A stretch of DNA of 64,000 nucleotides from Medicago truncatula (taxonomy: Eukaryota > Streptophyta > Magnoliopsida > Fabales > Fabaceae), in contig NC_053046.1 in assembly GCF_003473485.1 (NCBI RefSeq), positions 10,240,001 through 10,304,000 on the forward strand, in the 5' to 3' direction. Shown piece after piece: positions 31,701-43,580 of the stretch (position 1 is its first letter; every line of letters begins with the position of its first letter). Made by a program: the position numbers and the translations under genes. The notes beneath the pieces are model-generated. The model saw only the letters and a program-made list of their open reading frames with translations, had not been told where the DNA came from and did not search any database.

Positions 31701-33360
31701 TTATATTAAGCGTGTTCCAATGTCAAACATGTGTCAGTGTCAATGTCCGAATTTGGAAACTAAAATTCCAAACCTGATATCTAAACGTTCTAATCTTGAT
31801 CTAACCAACAACCGAAGATATTAATGAAATCATCCGAATTCCTCTTAGGTTATATATGCCAACTAGTCGATGCTCCCATGTTTCTAATATTCTGGCAGGT
31901 TGATTTGGTTAGCAACATAGGTTTGGTTGGTCATGTTTCGTTTGGCGATGTTCTATTGCCTCTAATTTATTCCTATGCTAACTTTTAATCTTGTTTTGTT
32001 TCTTCTTTTTCAAAATAATGTCAAGTATTCTAAAAATTATATTAAAACCATGCAAAATATTATTTTACGCTGAAATCTTTATAGAAAATATCTATATATA
32101 TATATATATTTGAAATTAAGAAACTGTTTTGTTTGACATGGACACAGGAATGCATAATATAACTCACTGATATTTTGTAGTTCCAATTGGTTTTTATTTA
32201 TCCAAAAGAAAATACTTTGTATATTAATTCCATTGTGGATAAATTGTTGTCTTATGTACCTCAAACAAAATTGAAATCGGGCAATATGTGGTTCAGAAAA
32301 TTGATAGAGGCACCTACTCCTTTGAGTGGCTAAAAGAAAGGTGGACCCTTTGCGCATTAATGGATTCCAAAGAGAAATATCATGATTTAGTTTTATGCTT
32401 CATTTTCACCACACAGATGTACCCCTCTATGCTATTCATGATATGGACTACTGAAAATATGATTTGATTCTAAGGTAAAACGTAATGGAGAGAGCACTTA
32501 GTTTAAGAGGCAATATAACTTAGTAGCATAGATCAAAGGTTTAGTAAGTTCATGCTACCACTTATAATATAATTGTAAGTTATAGTTTTCACATTCATTT
32601 TTAGGTTAAAAAAATTATGAATTATAAGGATTTTAAAATATTTGATTCTCACATAATAAAGACATCACTTATAACGAATTAATGATAGAAAGTAGAAGCC
32701 ACAATCATATCTGAATCTCAAGATTGAAAATCAGAGGATTATAACTTCTATTTTCTATCTTTTTTAAGGACTTTCTATCGTATTAAATAAATGTACGTCA
32801 TTTAATGTCTTTATTATATGAGAATTGGAGATTTTAAGATCCTTATAATTGATAGTTTTCTTGATCGTTAACATAACGTCCACGTCGTATCAGAATTGTA
32901 GGTTATAAACTTATGTGATTATCCATGAATGTTTAGATTTTATAAATGAATGTTAATCTTCTCTCAAACTTATTATGGCTTCTAATCATAATATGTTTAG
33001 GGATTTTAAGGCCCCGCTGCATTATGCGTATGTATACTCATTGTTGAATTTGCATTTTGAAATCTGCGTATGTAATACTTATTATTAATGTCGTGTGACT
33101 ATATAGTGTATAAAAGCCATGAGATTCATGTACGTGTTTGATTCAACCTTTAAGAATGCATGAAATGATTAAAAAATAATAATATGAGAGTATCGACAAT
33201 ATAATTAGTGTATTTTGTTCCTTTTGTGGAATGGATGAAGCGTACATGATTCGCTGGTATACATAGATATGATGATAAATACATATGTCATTACGTGACA
33301 TATCCTCATTCATGATATTTCTAAATAAAGGCAGTGTTCTCAATTTTGTTTTGAAAAAGA
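28701..33360. other. Long intergenic region
   Basis: No gene supported. Recognised content: a Stowaway left terminus 'ctctgtccggtccatttata' at 29059-29078 without its partner, a direct duplication at 29.9-30.9 kb (separate entry), a TATATA microsatellite at about 32092-32110 and many AT-rich tracts. Confidence 0.5.
29916..30900 (+). repeat. Direct duplication, period about 645 bp
   Basis: 29916-30140 and about 30560-30900 share 'aatttcatgcaat', 'attcgcttcc', 'gttttaact(a/g)gcgtg', 'gaagt(c/t)(t/g)ga' plus 'ctccaaat', 'gtttgacaaa' and 'tttatc(t/c)ttttgttacata'. The second half of the same sequence also follows the LINE scrap at 6330-6500, so three copies exist and this block belongs to the PPR/CCD4 duplication history. 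Confidence 0.7.
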
Positions 33361-33527
33361 GGAGTGCTAGTAACACTCTTTTTTGAACACTCACTTTCTT
33401 ATTGGTTTAAATCGTTGTGGGATTATGGAAATAGAACTCACATAAAGTGGTGGGACATACATTAATTTCATCCAATAGAAGAGTGAGTGTTAGAGAGTAT
33501 TCAAAAGAGAATGTTGTTAGTCTTTCT
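33361..33527. mobile_element. MITE with long inverted repeats
   Basis: Left arm 'ggagtgctagtaacactctt' to 'cactttcttattgg' pairs with right arm 'ccaatagaagagtgagtgtt' to 'atgttgttagtctttc'. About 167 bp, non-coding. A one-armed relative is at 49826-49875. Confidence 0.75.
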
Positions 33528-34728
33528 CTTCGGAGAAACATGGAATGAAAAACAGTGTACTCTTTATTTATTGTGTCATGTTGATGTTAGGATAGGACAC
33601 CGACATGATATGATATCAACATGATTAATATTAATCAATGTTTAAATAACAAAAAGATATCATTATAATTAAATGTATTAGTAATTTATTTTACATTGTG
33701 TAATTTTCAGAAATCGAGTCTCAACTCAATATGGCACACTAATTTTATTGTTGAGAAGAAGTGGATGCTTGATGGAGCTTCCATAGAATAAATAAACAGG
33801 ACTAAAGAGATTTTAGTCTTTATCTTTACGGTGGACAGTAGACAGTAACCTAGCACAAAAAAGATGCCTCTCTCTTATTCTGAATTAAAAGGCAATAAAG
33901 AACCTATACACTAATTCTTAGATGTTTTACAATGTCAATTACCTTCTCTTTAACCCCAAAAAGTAAGAGATCTCTTTTAATTTAACTAAATGTTTCGGAT
34001 CAAATCAATTATGAGGATTAATCTCTACCATTGTTTGCTGTGAATTTCACCATTTATCAGAGACTTACCTAATTGAACAGCAGAGAACCAGTTTCCCCAA
34101 ATCCATCTAGACAAAACATATGCTTCAAATTATTGTGGCCCTGTTGACTCAAATGGACTGTGTAACCGTCACAGTTGCAATCAATACTCTTGAGGATAAA
34201 CTTTGAAGGATAGAGATTAATTTGGTCATGAATATATAACTTGAGCCGTCTAATATAACATAATATTAATAATGCAGATTACTCCAACCATATGACCGCA
34301 GGAATATTTGTATGCATTCAATCCAACGCAATTTTCTCAAAGTGTCAGCATCAAAACAATAAGGAATCTATTTTTGGATTAATATGGAACTCAAATTCCT
34401 TTCTATTATCTCTTTCACTCTCTTGCTTATATTTATTTGTTCAAGGCCAAAAATAACGAGTAGTCATTATTCAAAGCTAGATGAAAGTTAGATACTTATA
34501 TTTCAGATTCAAAACTCTAATGTGTTGTTTGTGTCCTAAAATAATTCATAATATCTTCATTTTTTTAAATAACTTAAATTTCATTTTCAACCTATTAACA
34601 ATCACATATTTGATTTTTTTTTTTTCCCATCCAACACAAGATAAGTATCGTACCTCCCACCTCACACAAATCACAATTTCTCCAATCTTTCACTACAACC
34701 CCCAAACATTATTTCCTCCAACATAACC

Positions 34729-36474
34729 ATGGTCCCTAAACCCATCATAATAACAAGTAAACAACCACCAACAACTTCTTCTATCCCTCCATTCAACATC
34801 TCATCCATCAAAACCAAAGAAAAACCCCAAACATCACAATCACAGACACTAAAAACCACCACCACTACACCCCCCACAAAAACTCTTCCTACACCTCCCA
34901 CCATCACCACCACCCATAACCTCAAAAAACCACAAACATCGTCACTCCCAGCACTACTATTCAACACATTCGACGACATCATCAACACCTTCATAGACCC
35001 ACCAATAAAACCATCCGTAGATCCAAGACATGTTTTGTCCCAAAACTTTGCACCAGTCCTTGACGAACTCCCTCCAACACAATGCAAAGTCATTAAAGGC
35101 ACACTTCCACCGTCACTTAACGGTGTTTACATAAGAAACGGACCAAACCCACAGTTCCTTCCACGTGGACCCTACCACCTCTTCGACGGTGATGGCATGC
35201 TTCACGCCATTACAATCTCAAACGGAAAAGCTACACTCTGTAGCCGTTACGTTCAAACTTACAAATACAAAATCGAAAACGAAGCTGGTTACCAACTTAT
35301 CCCAAACGTGTTTTCTGGTTTCAACTCGCTTATAGCTTCTGCTGCACGTGGCTCTGTCACCGCAGCACGTGTCATATCTGGACAATACAATCCTTCTAAC
35401 GGCATTGGTTTAGCCAACACAAGTTTGGCTCTGTTTGGTAACAAACTTTTTGCTTTAGGAGAATCAGATCTTCCTTATGAAATCAATCTTACGCCAAACG
35501 GTGATATCCAAACAATTGGCCGTTATGATTTTAACGGTAAACTCTCCATGAGTATGACTGCACATCCGAAAATTGACGGCGACACAGGTGAAACTTTTGC
35601 TTTCCGTTACGGTCCTATGCCACCATTTTTAACCTATTTCCGTTTTGATGCAAATGGTGTTAAACATAACGACGTTCCGGTTTTCTCCATGACAAGACCT
35701 TCTTTTCTTCATGATTTCGCCATTACTAAAAAATACGCTGTGTTTACGGATATTCAGCTTGGAATGAATCCTCTTGACATGATTTCCGGTGGTTCTCCGG
35801 TAGGTTCCGATCCTTCAAAGGTTTCAAGGATCGGAATTCTACCGAGATATGCTAGTGATGAGTCGAAGATGAAATGGTTTGATGTGCCAGGGTTTAATAT
35901 TATGCACGCGATAAACTCATGGGATGGGGAAGATGATGAGGAAACTGTGACACTAATTGCTCCAAATGTTCTCTCCATTGAGCATACGATGGAGAGACTT
36001 GAGCTAGTTCATGCAATGATTGAGAAGGTAAAGATAAATATTAAAACTGGGATTGTATCAAGACAACCATTATCGGCGCGAAACCTGGATTTCGCGGTGA
36101 TAAATGGTGATTATATGGGGAAGAAGAATAGGTTTGTTTATGCGGCAATTGGGAATCCAATGCCGAAGATTTCTGGGGTGGTGAAGATAGATGTGTTGAA
36201 AGGGGAGGAAGTTGGGTGTAGGTTGTATGGAGAGGGTTGTTATGGTGGTGAGCCGTTTTTCGTGGCGAGGGAGGATGGTGAAGAAGAGGATGATGGTTAT
36301 TTAGTGAGTTATGTGCATGATGAGAAAAAGGGAGAGTCTAAGTTTTTGGTGATGGATGCTAAGTCGCCGGAGTTTGAGATTGTGGCGGAAGTGAAGTTGC
36401 CAAGGAGGGTGCCTTATGGTTTTCATGGATTGTTTGTGAAAGAGAGTGACATCACCAAGTTGTCGGTGTCGTAG
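34729..36474 (+). CDS. CCD4: Carotenoid cleavage dioxygenase 4, copy c
   Basis: Intronless, 581 residues, opposite strand to copies a and b. The start codon sits in a strong context (accATGG). The N-terminus (MVPKPIIITSKQPPTTSSIP and a Thr-rich run) is the most divergent part and fits a transit peptide. The catalytic histidines are intact in MTAHPKID, SFLHDFAITKK, NIMHAINSWDGED and YGFHGLFV. Unlike copies a and b it has FAFRYGPMPPFLTYF and HNDVPVFSMTRPSF variants near the active site. Leader (34640-34728) and about 200 bp of 3' flank resemble the other copies, so a whole transcription unit was duplicated in inverted order. Expected product: plastid carotenoid 9,10 (9',10') cleavage enzyme. 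Confidence 0.95.
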   Translation: MVPKPIIITSKQPPTTSSIPPFNISSIKTKEKPQTSQSQTLKTTTTTPPTKTLPTPPTITTTHNLKKPQTSSLPALLFNTFDDIINTFIDPPIKPSVDPRHVLSQNFAPVLDELPPTQCKVIKGTLPPSLNGVYIRNGPNPQFLPRGPYHLFDGDGMLHAITISNGKATLCSRYVQTYKYKIENEAGYQLIPNVFSGFNSLIASAARGSVTAARVISGQYNPSNGIGLANTSLALFGNKLFALGESDLPYEINLTPNGDIQTIGRYDFNGKLSMSMTAHPKIDGDTGETFAFRYGPMPPFLTYFRFDANGVKHNDVPVFSMTRPSFLHDFAITKKYAVFTDIQLGMNPLDMISGGSPVGSDPSKVSRIGILPRYASDESKMKWFDVPGFNIMHAINSWDGEDDEETVTLIAPNVLSIEHTMERLELVHAMIEKVKINIKTGIVSRQPLSARNLDFAVINGDYMGKKNRFVYAAIGNPMPKISGVVKIDVLKGEEVGCRLYGEGCYGGEPFFVAREDGEEEDDGYLVSYVHDEKKGESKFLVMDAKSPEFEIVAEVKLPRRVPYGFHGLFVKESDITKLSVS

Positions 36475-39223
36475 GGATGAAGACATAGTTCTTTTGTCTC
36501 TGTTCTAAGATACAATTATTGTTGTTTATACGGTAAACAATTACGGAAAGAATTGGGGTTAGAAAAATTGTTGATACTATAATTTTCCACCTATATACAT
36601 ACAGTAAGGTAGAGTGTTGTATATTTAACCGTTTGGTTTGTAGTATAAATGTAATTAAGTAGTAGCGTTTGATACGGCTATATCTTGTAAATCCCTACGT
36701 TTCAAAAGTTTAAAAATTTTATACACAGAAAATTATTAGTGAAAAGACATGATATTTTACTAAACTAACTTATGTAAACTTTTTTTATAAGGGTAAACTA
36801 ACTTGTTTTGAGGTTGAAGTTTTTTTTCTTTCTACCTATTTGATTGAGAATAGGAAATTTTTTGTTGTTTATGATGGTGGGGTTCATGTAGAGGTGAAGG
36901 GAGGGAAAGCTAACCATGGCAGGAAGGAGGACATGAGATATTTTGGGTGGCGGGACCCTGAGAGTTTTGAGGACTATAATGTTCTGACAATATATGTAGG
37001 CTCTATATGTCAAATACTCACGTTTTACGTATGCAACAAGCAATTTAGCTTTTATTACAAAATGAGTAAAAAATAGCAAGTTACCTCTGTAACTTCAGTT
37101 TATGAACATTAGAGTAATTGAAGAAAAAAATTCATGTCTTTTATGTGTTAACGTTCTACTATTGAATTGAAAGATGTGAGAATGGTTTTTAAAACAAATA
37201 AGGAGAGTGAACGGTGGGATTGTTAACACATGAGAGACATTGAAGAAAAAAAAAATTGAGATTGTTAACATTTGATATGTCAATATATTTAAGTAAAAGT
37301 TGACTGGTTTAATTGACGGACGTTGATTCCGCAAAAACAAGATAAAACAAATATAAGTTGAATTTTGATGCACCAAATGTAGTTGTCCTTTTTCTCTTAA
37401 GTTGACCCTGATTGTGTCAAAGTTGCAGTCATGACCATGATCACGAGTAATACCAATGGGTTTCTACTTACAAATATTGACACCAATAGTTGTTAAAATT
37501 TCGAATAATTTTCAAATGTTCGTCCATAATAGTAGACCATATGAAATGGTTCCCGACCCTAAAAATTGTTCAACATTTGCACTTATTTTTTTAACTGTCA
37601 TTATATATTCGAAATTTCAAAGCACTCTAGTATACTGGATAAACTAACTATTCAAAATCACCAATTGAAATCATTTATCGTCGTTCCATTAAGGTAATTT
37701 GAATACAAGATAAATTTTCAAAATCAGTTGCTCTTTATTTAACATGGTAAATAGCATTGTAGTCATCTTATAAAAGCATAAGTTGCTAATAACTTTAAAA
37801 ATAAATTCAGCAGCATATTTGATGTATAAGATATGAGTAATGAACTATGTTTACAACTTCTATCAGAAGTTCAGCCTTTCCAATTGGTTATCCAAGAACA
37901 ATCTCTGTAGTAGTAATGACAGTTAATTAGTCTAAAGAATGCTATAGGAAAAGTTAATAGCTAATTGTTCTTGTCAATATGATGAAACAGATCCCTTTCT
38001 TTTGCATGTTAGTATTTTGATGTTTTACTTCACTTCCAAAGGCTTAGGGGTACCAGAAAAACTAAACCACTGAGGCAGAACATGGTGACATCAAGTAGCA
38101 TAATAGTATAGAATATGTCAGTTTCCTAGAAAGAGTACTTGCTTTGTTTGGGCTATGCAACTTGTGGAGGAATCCAGTTTAGTAGTGAGCTTCACGAGAA
38201 GTAAATTCACTGTGAATCAGCCAATCAGGCTGCATCTTCAGCTCCAGTCATCTTCATGACAAAAACCTCTGAAATACAAAGACACAAATTGCAGATTGAG
38301 TAAAAAACAATCTTCTCTGATTATGGAAAATATAATGACACGGTCTTGATGCCCGAATAGTTTTCAAGTTGGGGACTTAGTTTTCACAGATCTACAACTT
38401 ATATCCGGCCATGATAATTTCTGCCAAGTACAAAGGCCAGTCCAAAATCTACAAACCATTGTTATCAACAGTGGATTGCAGAAAATAGCGGAACACAATC
38501 TGCTATATGAAATGCAAATAGTGTTGCAAGCAAATAGAGGAAGCCACAAAAGTTCTGTATTAAAAGGTTTACGTATGGGTATGCATAATTCCAGACAAAC
38601 TTGTTAGAGTAAGACCTACTGAAACGTGTATGGGTTTGGGAAACGGATCTCCCGAATATTGGGTAGCTGTCATTAAATCCGGTAAAATACTTTATGAAAT
38701 GGCATCAAATTTTTTTTCTGTTATAAAAACAGGTCATGTTATGTATCAAAAAAAAAAAAAAAGGTCATGCTTAGCACACATGCAGATTCTTCAGTTTTAT
38801 TATGGTTAAAAACCCTAAAATTCTCTCTCCGCTATTGCCACTACCTCCGCTAGCAGAAACTGGAATAGCAGCCACTATTGGCCTAATAGTGAAACTAGAA
38901 CAGCATTGCGGGTTTCATAGCAAACTCATCAAAATCCTCTATTATATAGTACCGCTATTTAACAACACTGCTACAAACTTTAGGGAAAATGTGTGGAGAT
39001 CTTAATGTGTGAGGAATTTGCAATGAATTACAGAAAGAACATTCTATAAAAAAGAATGTGTATTTGATTTAATATTATCTGCATATATGATTCTATGTAA
39101 CAAAAAGAATTCCTATATGTAAAATCAAAGACATCATAATTCTAAGAAATTTGGTCGTTAAAAAGATAAAACTTTAAAGAGAATATTGATGTAATCATAC
39201 CAATGTTTCCAGAAAACGGTGCC
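36475..39223. other. Gap between CCD4c and the apyrase gene
   Basis: 36475-36680 is CCD4c 3' flank ('caattattgttgtttatacg', 'tttaaccgtttggtttg'). 37005-37030 carries, reversed, the 'gtgagtatttgacatat(g/a)gagcc' phrase seen at 12961. 38050-38271 may be a 3' UTR exon of the apyrase gene: on the minus strand an acceptor 'gtatttcag' ends at 38272 and a donor 'attggtatg' follows the stop region at about 39201. The remainder is repeat-like, without a gene. Confidence 0.4.
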
Positions 39224-41763
39224 TTAAACCTTCACCAGGTGTGCTTCAGCCACAGAGGAATTCAGATCTTCTCGAGACTGCGATCTCCTACTTTGCAGAC
39301 GCATCTGACTTCGATGGGGAGACCAGAAGGCACCCATATTGATATTACTGCTGTCAAACTGCATCTGCCCTAAACTATTTGAGGAATAACTATGTGATAC
39401 GCCACTAGATGATGGGTGCAAAGAAGACCCAGCAAGCTGGATGCCACCATTGTTATCATCAAAACCACGGCCGAGGCCAAATGGACTTCCTTGTGAACCT
39501 GCAACTGTTGGGCTTAGCGGCATCTTTATTCTTCCATCCTCTGCAGCACCGACGGTGTAAATGACATCAAAGGTCAATTCTAACAGGATTATTGAGTACA
39601 TTGTATACATACAGAATGCATAATTTATCCCAACGCAACAGCTAGATTATATACATACAAAAAACAAAATCATCCGCAGAATATTGAATAATGGGGTTCG
39701 TTCGGATTTGTGAAAACTGCAACCTTTTGATATATGATCAGAATATAATAATAAAAGTTTTAGTAGTAAAAATTTATCAGGATGTATAATTGTGATGGCC
39801 ATTAAACTACATTTAACAGTAAAAATACATATAATTGGTATTTGGTAAGCATCTTGAAAAAGCTTTAAACCAAACAATTCATCTGTGAAGTTATTATTGG
39901 GTAATCAGGAACCGGTGTTTGTGTAAATAGCTTACCAGAGCTCATTGGACTCCATCGCTGAAATCTAAAAGGAGATTGAATATTAAGAACAGAAGCACCG
40001 GAACCACTGTTATGCCTGAAAATTGGAAGATATTGCCTCCGGAAAAATCTTGGCTTCCAATTGCCAACACATGATAAAGCACAAAGAAGGACAATAAGAG
40101 AAAACAACACAATAGCAATAAGAATAGGAGGATTTATTTTCGTCTGGAGCAATTCAAAGTTCCGAAGCCCGAATCCAGTGGAATATGCCTTCCCAGCTTC
40201 TAACAATGCAACCCCAAGTGTCCAAGTGATGCTGCCAGAGCCAACAGAAATTTGATTATCATTAATATGCAAACCCTCTCTTAGTAGTGAGGCAATGTAT
40301 GGTGCCCTAAAGCAGTACTGCTCAATAAAGGGCTGAGGTGCAACACTCTTCTTTGCAACATCCCATCTTTTTTCGCAAAAATCCTCACCCTTTTTCAACA
40401 CATCATCAAGTGTGGCATCAGAAGACAAGTTGAAAAACCGATACACAACATAAAATCCAGAAATCACATAAAAGTGGCCATAAGGACGAGGGAGATTATC
40501 TCGCAAAGCACAAGGTGTCACTCCGCAATCAAGTCCTGGGCTGAGATTGGACCATTCAGACAAATTGACAACAACTTTTGCAAGTGCACTGCATTGTTGC
40601 CAATCAGGAGCACCAACAATCACTAATGGAGTTCCCGACCTTCCTTGCTTACTCAATTGTTTCTCATTAACACCAAGACTTCCACCTCTGTCACAATGCG
40701 AGCATGTGTATTGACTCTTATACCCAGACTGCAAGCAAGGATGTTTGAGCTCTATATTTTTACCAGTCATATCTGCACTGGCCGATGATCCAAACTCTTT
40801 CTTAAACAAATGTGCCACAGACTTCCCAAACGCCTCATTGAGACCATAACCCTCGAGAGAATAAGCCGTAAGATGATGATTCACCGATCCAATCCTAACA
40901 TACAAACTAGTCTCGGTATTAATTTGTTGATCACTCTCAAAAGTAACCTGCAACGACGATCCCCCCAAATCAAGCGCCCCATAAGTCGCCTTCCTAGGAC
41001 TAACACCCAAAATACCACTATGATAATTAAGTGAAATCCATCCAAAATAAGCCTCCTCAGTACCCGAAATAATCTTAATCCAATCCTTCCTACACAAAAA
41101 AGGAGAATCCTTTATCACATTCCAAGCATTATCTAACAACCACTTAGACTCTTTCCTAGGAAGTCTCCTAACGCCAGCAGTAGCATAAAGGAACACAGAA
41201 GTACTCTTATGCGAATGCACCGGTATCTGCTTCTTCGCCCACCTAACCAACGGCTTCAACGCACCCCTCAAACCCGACACATTATAAACTAACTTATCAA
41301 TCCCTGGCTCCGTTTCCATTCGGTCATAGGCACGACCGGTTGGCTTCTTCCTATGCAAGCCATCTCTCAAAGACTTAACTGCTATAGGAAGACTGCTATG
41401 TCTCTTATATTGAACATAAGCATTATAAACATAAACACGAGTTCCGGTACTACCGCAATCAAGAACAACATAGTATTTACCAGACCCAATATTCCAAAAA
41501 GAGTAAACAAACATAAAAACAATATAACTGAGTAAAAGAAACAATGTGAGTAAAATTACAAGCCTGAAAGCTTTGATGCATTTCTTCCTAGAAGAACTTG
41601 GTGCTGTTATTGTTGTAACTGTTTCAAGAGGTTGTTTCAAATGGGTATAAGAAGAGAAATCTTGAAGAGAAGAAGAGATTCTAAGATTGTTTTTGTGAGA
41701 AAGTGAAGATTGTTGGGTTGGGAATTTGAAGGATACCAATGAAGCGATTTTTGCAAAGACCAT
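39224..41763 (-). CDS. Apyrase (GDA1/CD39 family), APY7-like
   Basis: Two coding exons, 41763..39936 and 39540..39224, join in phase (GAG across the intron) and give 714 residues, close to the long plant apyrase 7. The apyrase conserved regions are visible: ACR1 DCGSTGTRVYVY, ACR2 YATAGVRRLP, ACR3 GTEEAYFGWISLNY, ACR4 ALDLGGSSLQVTF. ACR5 is probably near YVISGFYVVYRFF. There is an N-terminal membrane segment (VILLTLFLLLSYIVFMFVYS, residues about 69-90) and a second one after the catalytic domain (ILIAIVLFSLIVLLCAL). A Ser-rich tail follows, encoded partly by exon 2. The family hydrolyses nucleoside tri- and diphosphates, in Golgi/ER lumen or outside the cell. In Arabidopsis APY6/APY7 affect pollen wall formation. 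Start chosen as the first ATG of the frame. Confidence 0.93.
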
Positions 41764-43580
41764 GACTTTAAGCGATTTAGAGAAAACCCAGATGGAAAAT
41801 TGGGGTTTTGGTTAAGTGGTTGAAGAAAAAATGGCATTTCGTGTGATGAATCAAGTTGAAGAAGAGAGTGATGTTATGCAAGAATTTGAGATTCTATGGG
41901 TATATTGTGATGGAGACATTGTGAAAGAATTTGAATTTTGAAGAAGAAATTTGTGGCAGAGAGAGAGAGAGAGAGAGAGATTGAAGAAGAAATGAAAGAA
42001 GAACATTCGTTTGTGAAGGTCGTCGGTTAGGTCGAAAGCAATCACTGCAGACAAAAAACCAACAAGATCAACATTTTTAGTACACTTTTTTATTTTGTCC
42101 GAAAAAACAATAATTTGGTTAATTTAATTTTTTAATTTACTTGCATATGGTAATACATGCTTTTATTTATTGTATTCAAAGTTTTTATTAGATTACTAAA
42201 TAATCAAAGTTGGCTGAAAAAAAAAATAAGAATATTAAACGAAGAAACTTTTTTTTGACGCATTAAATTAAGAGTTATAGATTTTCCAAAGTATTTTGTT
42301 TGTTAGAACAACTTTTACATCTTCCTTAAAAAACACTTTTACATCTTTTAACCCTACTAGTACTATGGCTTTAATTACTATATTATATTGATTGATGATG
42401 TATAATTAAATTACACATAAATTTTTAATTGATAAATATGACAGCTTCTGTATTTTTATATTAATTGAGAGATTGATAAAAAAAATGAAAGAATGCGAAT
42501 TTGTAAAAAGTCGTCGGTTAGATCGAATGCAAAGTTTAGATAAGTTGAACTCTAGAGATTTACTAGAGTTAGAGCAGACATTAGGGCTATAAAAATGTTT
42601 ACTCACAATCTTGCATTAGTTAAACTCAATGGAAATCACATTGACAACGAAAATTGAACTCATGATCTTACATGAGTTAGCTCTTTACCAATTGAGACAA
42701 CTTTTATCCTACATTTTTATTTAGTCTAAAATTTAATAATAATTTATCCTGCAGAATGTGATCAATTTTTTTTAACTTCATTGCTATTTCATCTAAACGC
42801 TTCTGATAGGTAAATTTTCAATATGCAACATGTAATATGAGATCGCCAATACTTGAGAAAATCTAGAGGAAAGTGTAAAAGGTATCTTATATTGATCGCT
42901 GTCCAAGCAGTTTAGGATCCAATATGAAAAATAATATGGAGTTTGTTCCATAAACTCAACGGCGAAGCTCGTACAATTTTTACGAGGGGGCCAAATATAA
43001 AAGAAAAATAAAAAAAAATTAAAAACTAATATATTAAACTTAATCAATAAGTAAAATAATTTTACAGTAATTTTTACATATATTTAATAAAACAACGAAG
43101 AAAAATTTACTGTATGTGATCTAATTCCCTCTAGAGCAGGTATAAAGTCTCATGACCCTTTTTAGTTTTACCATTCCAACTATAATCATAAAAGTTTAGA
43201 CTAAATATTTAGGAATTTAGGTCGTAAACCAGTATTGCGCTACAAAATCGTAGATCTAAATCTAGACTAAATATTGATTGCTGTCCAAGCCGTTTAGGAT
43301 CCAATATGAAATAATATGGAGTTAGTTCCATGAACATGAACTAACTATCCTCAAATGGTTCTATACCTGACCTGACAGCTTCAAAATACAGTATTTTTTA
43401 TTTTTCAACAAAACCCTTATTATTAATTACAACATTTTCTTACCAAAAAGTTTATCTAAACTAGGCCGTGAATTGCACAGGTTTATATCTAATTTATCAA
43501 TTAATGTGACAGCAGTAACAGATTGAAGAACCATGACAAAACTTTTTTTACAAGGCATTGATAATTTGTAATTCATTTCC
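41764..43580. other. Apyrase 5' flank and WAT1a 3' flank
   Basis: 41830-42055 probably contains the apyrase 5' UTR (CT-rich on the minus strand). A near-duplicate phrase 'attg(a/c)t(c/t)gctgtccaagc(a/c)gtttaggatcc' occurs at about 42892 and 43275, 380 bases apart. No gene. Confidence 0.5.
41958..41980. repeat. (GA)n microsatellite in apyrase leader
   Basis: Eleven and a half AG/GA units. It reads CT on the apyrase strand and lies about 195 bases above the start codon; CT tracts are common in plant 5' UTRs. Confidence 0.85.

Noticed and set aside
37456..37647. Short plus-strand frame downstream of CCD4c
   Set aside because: Hydrophobic AT-rich translation without motifs; indistinguishable from chance.
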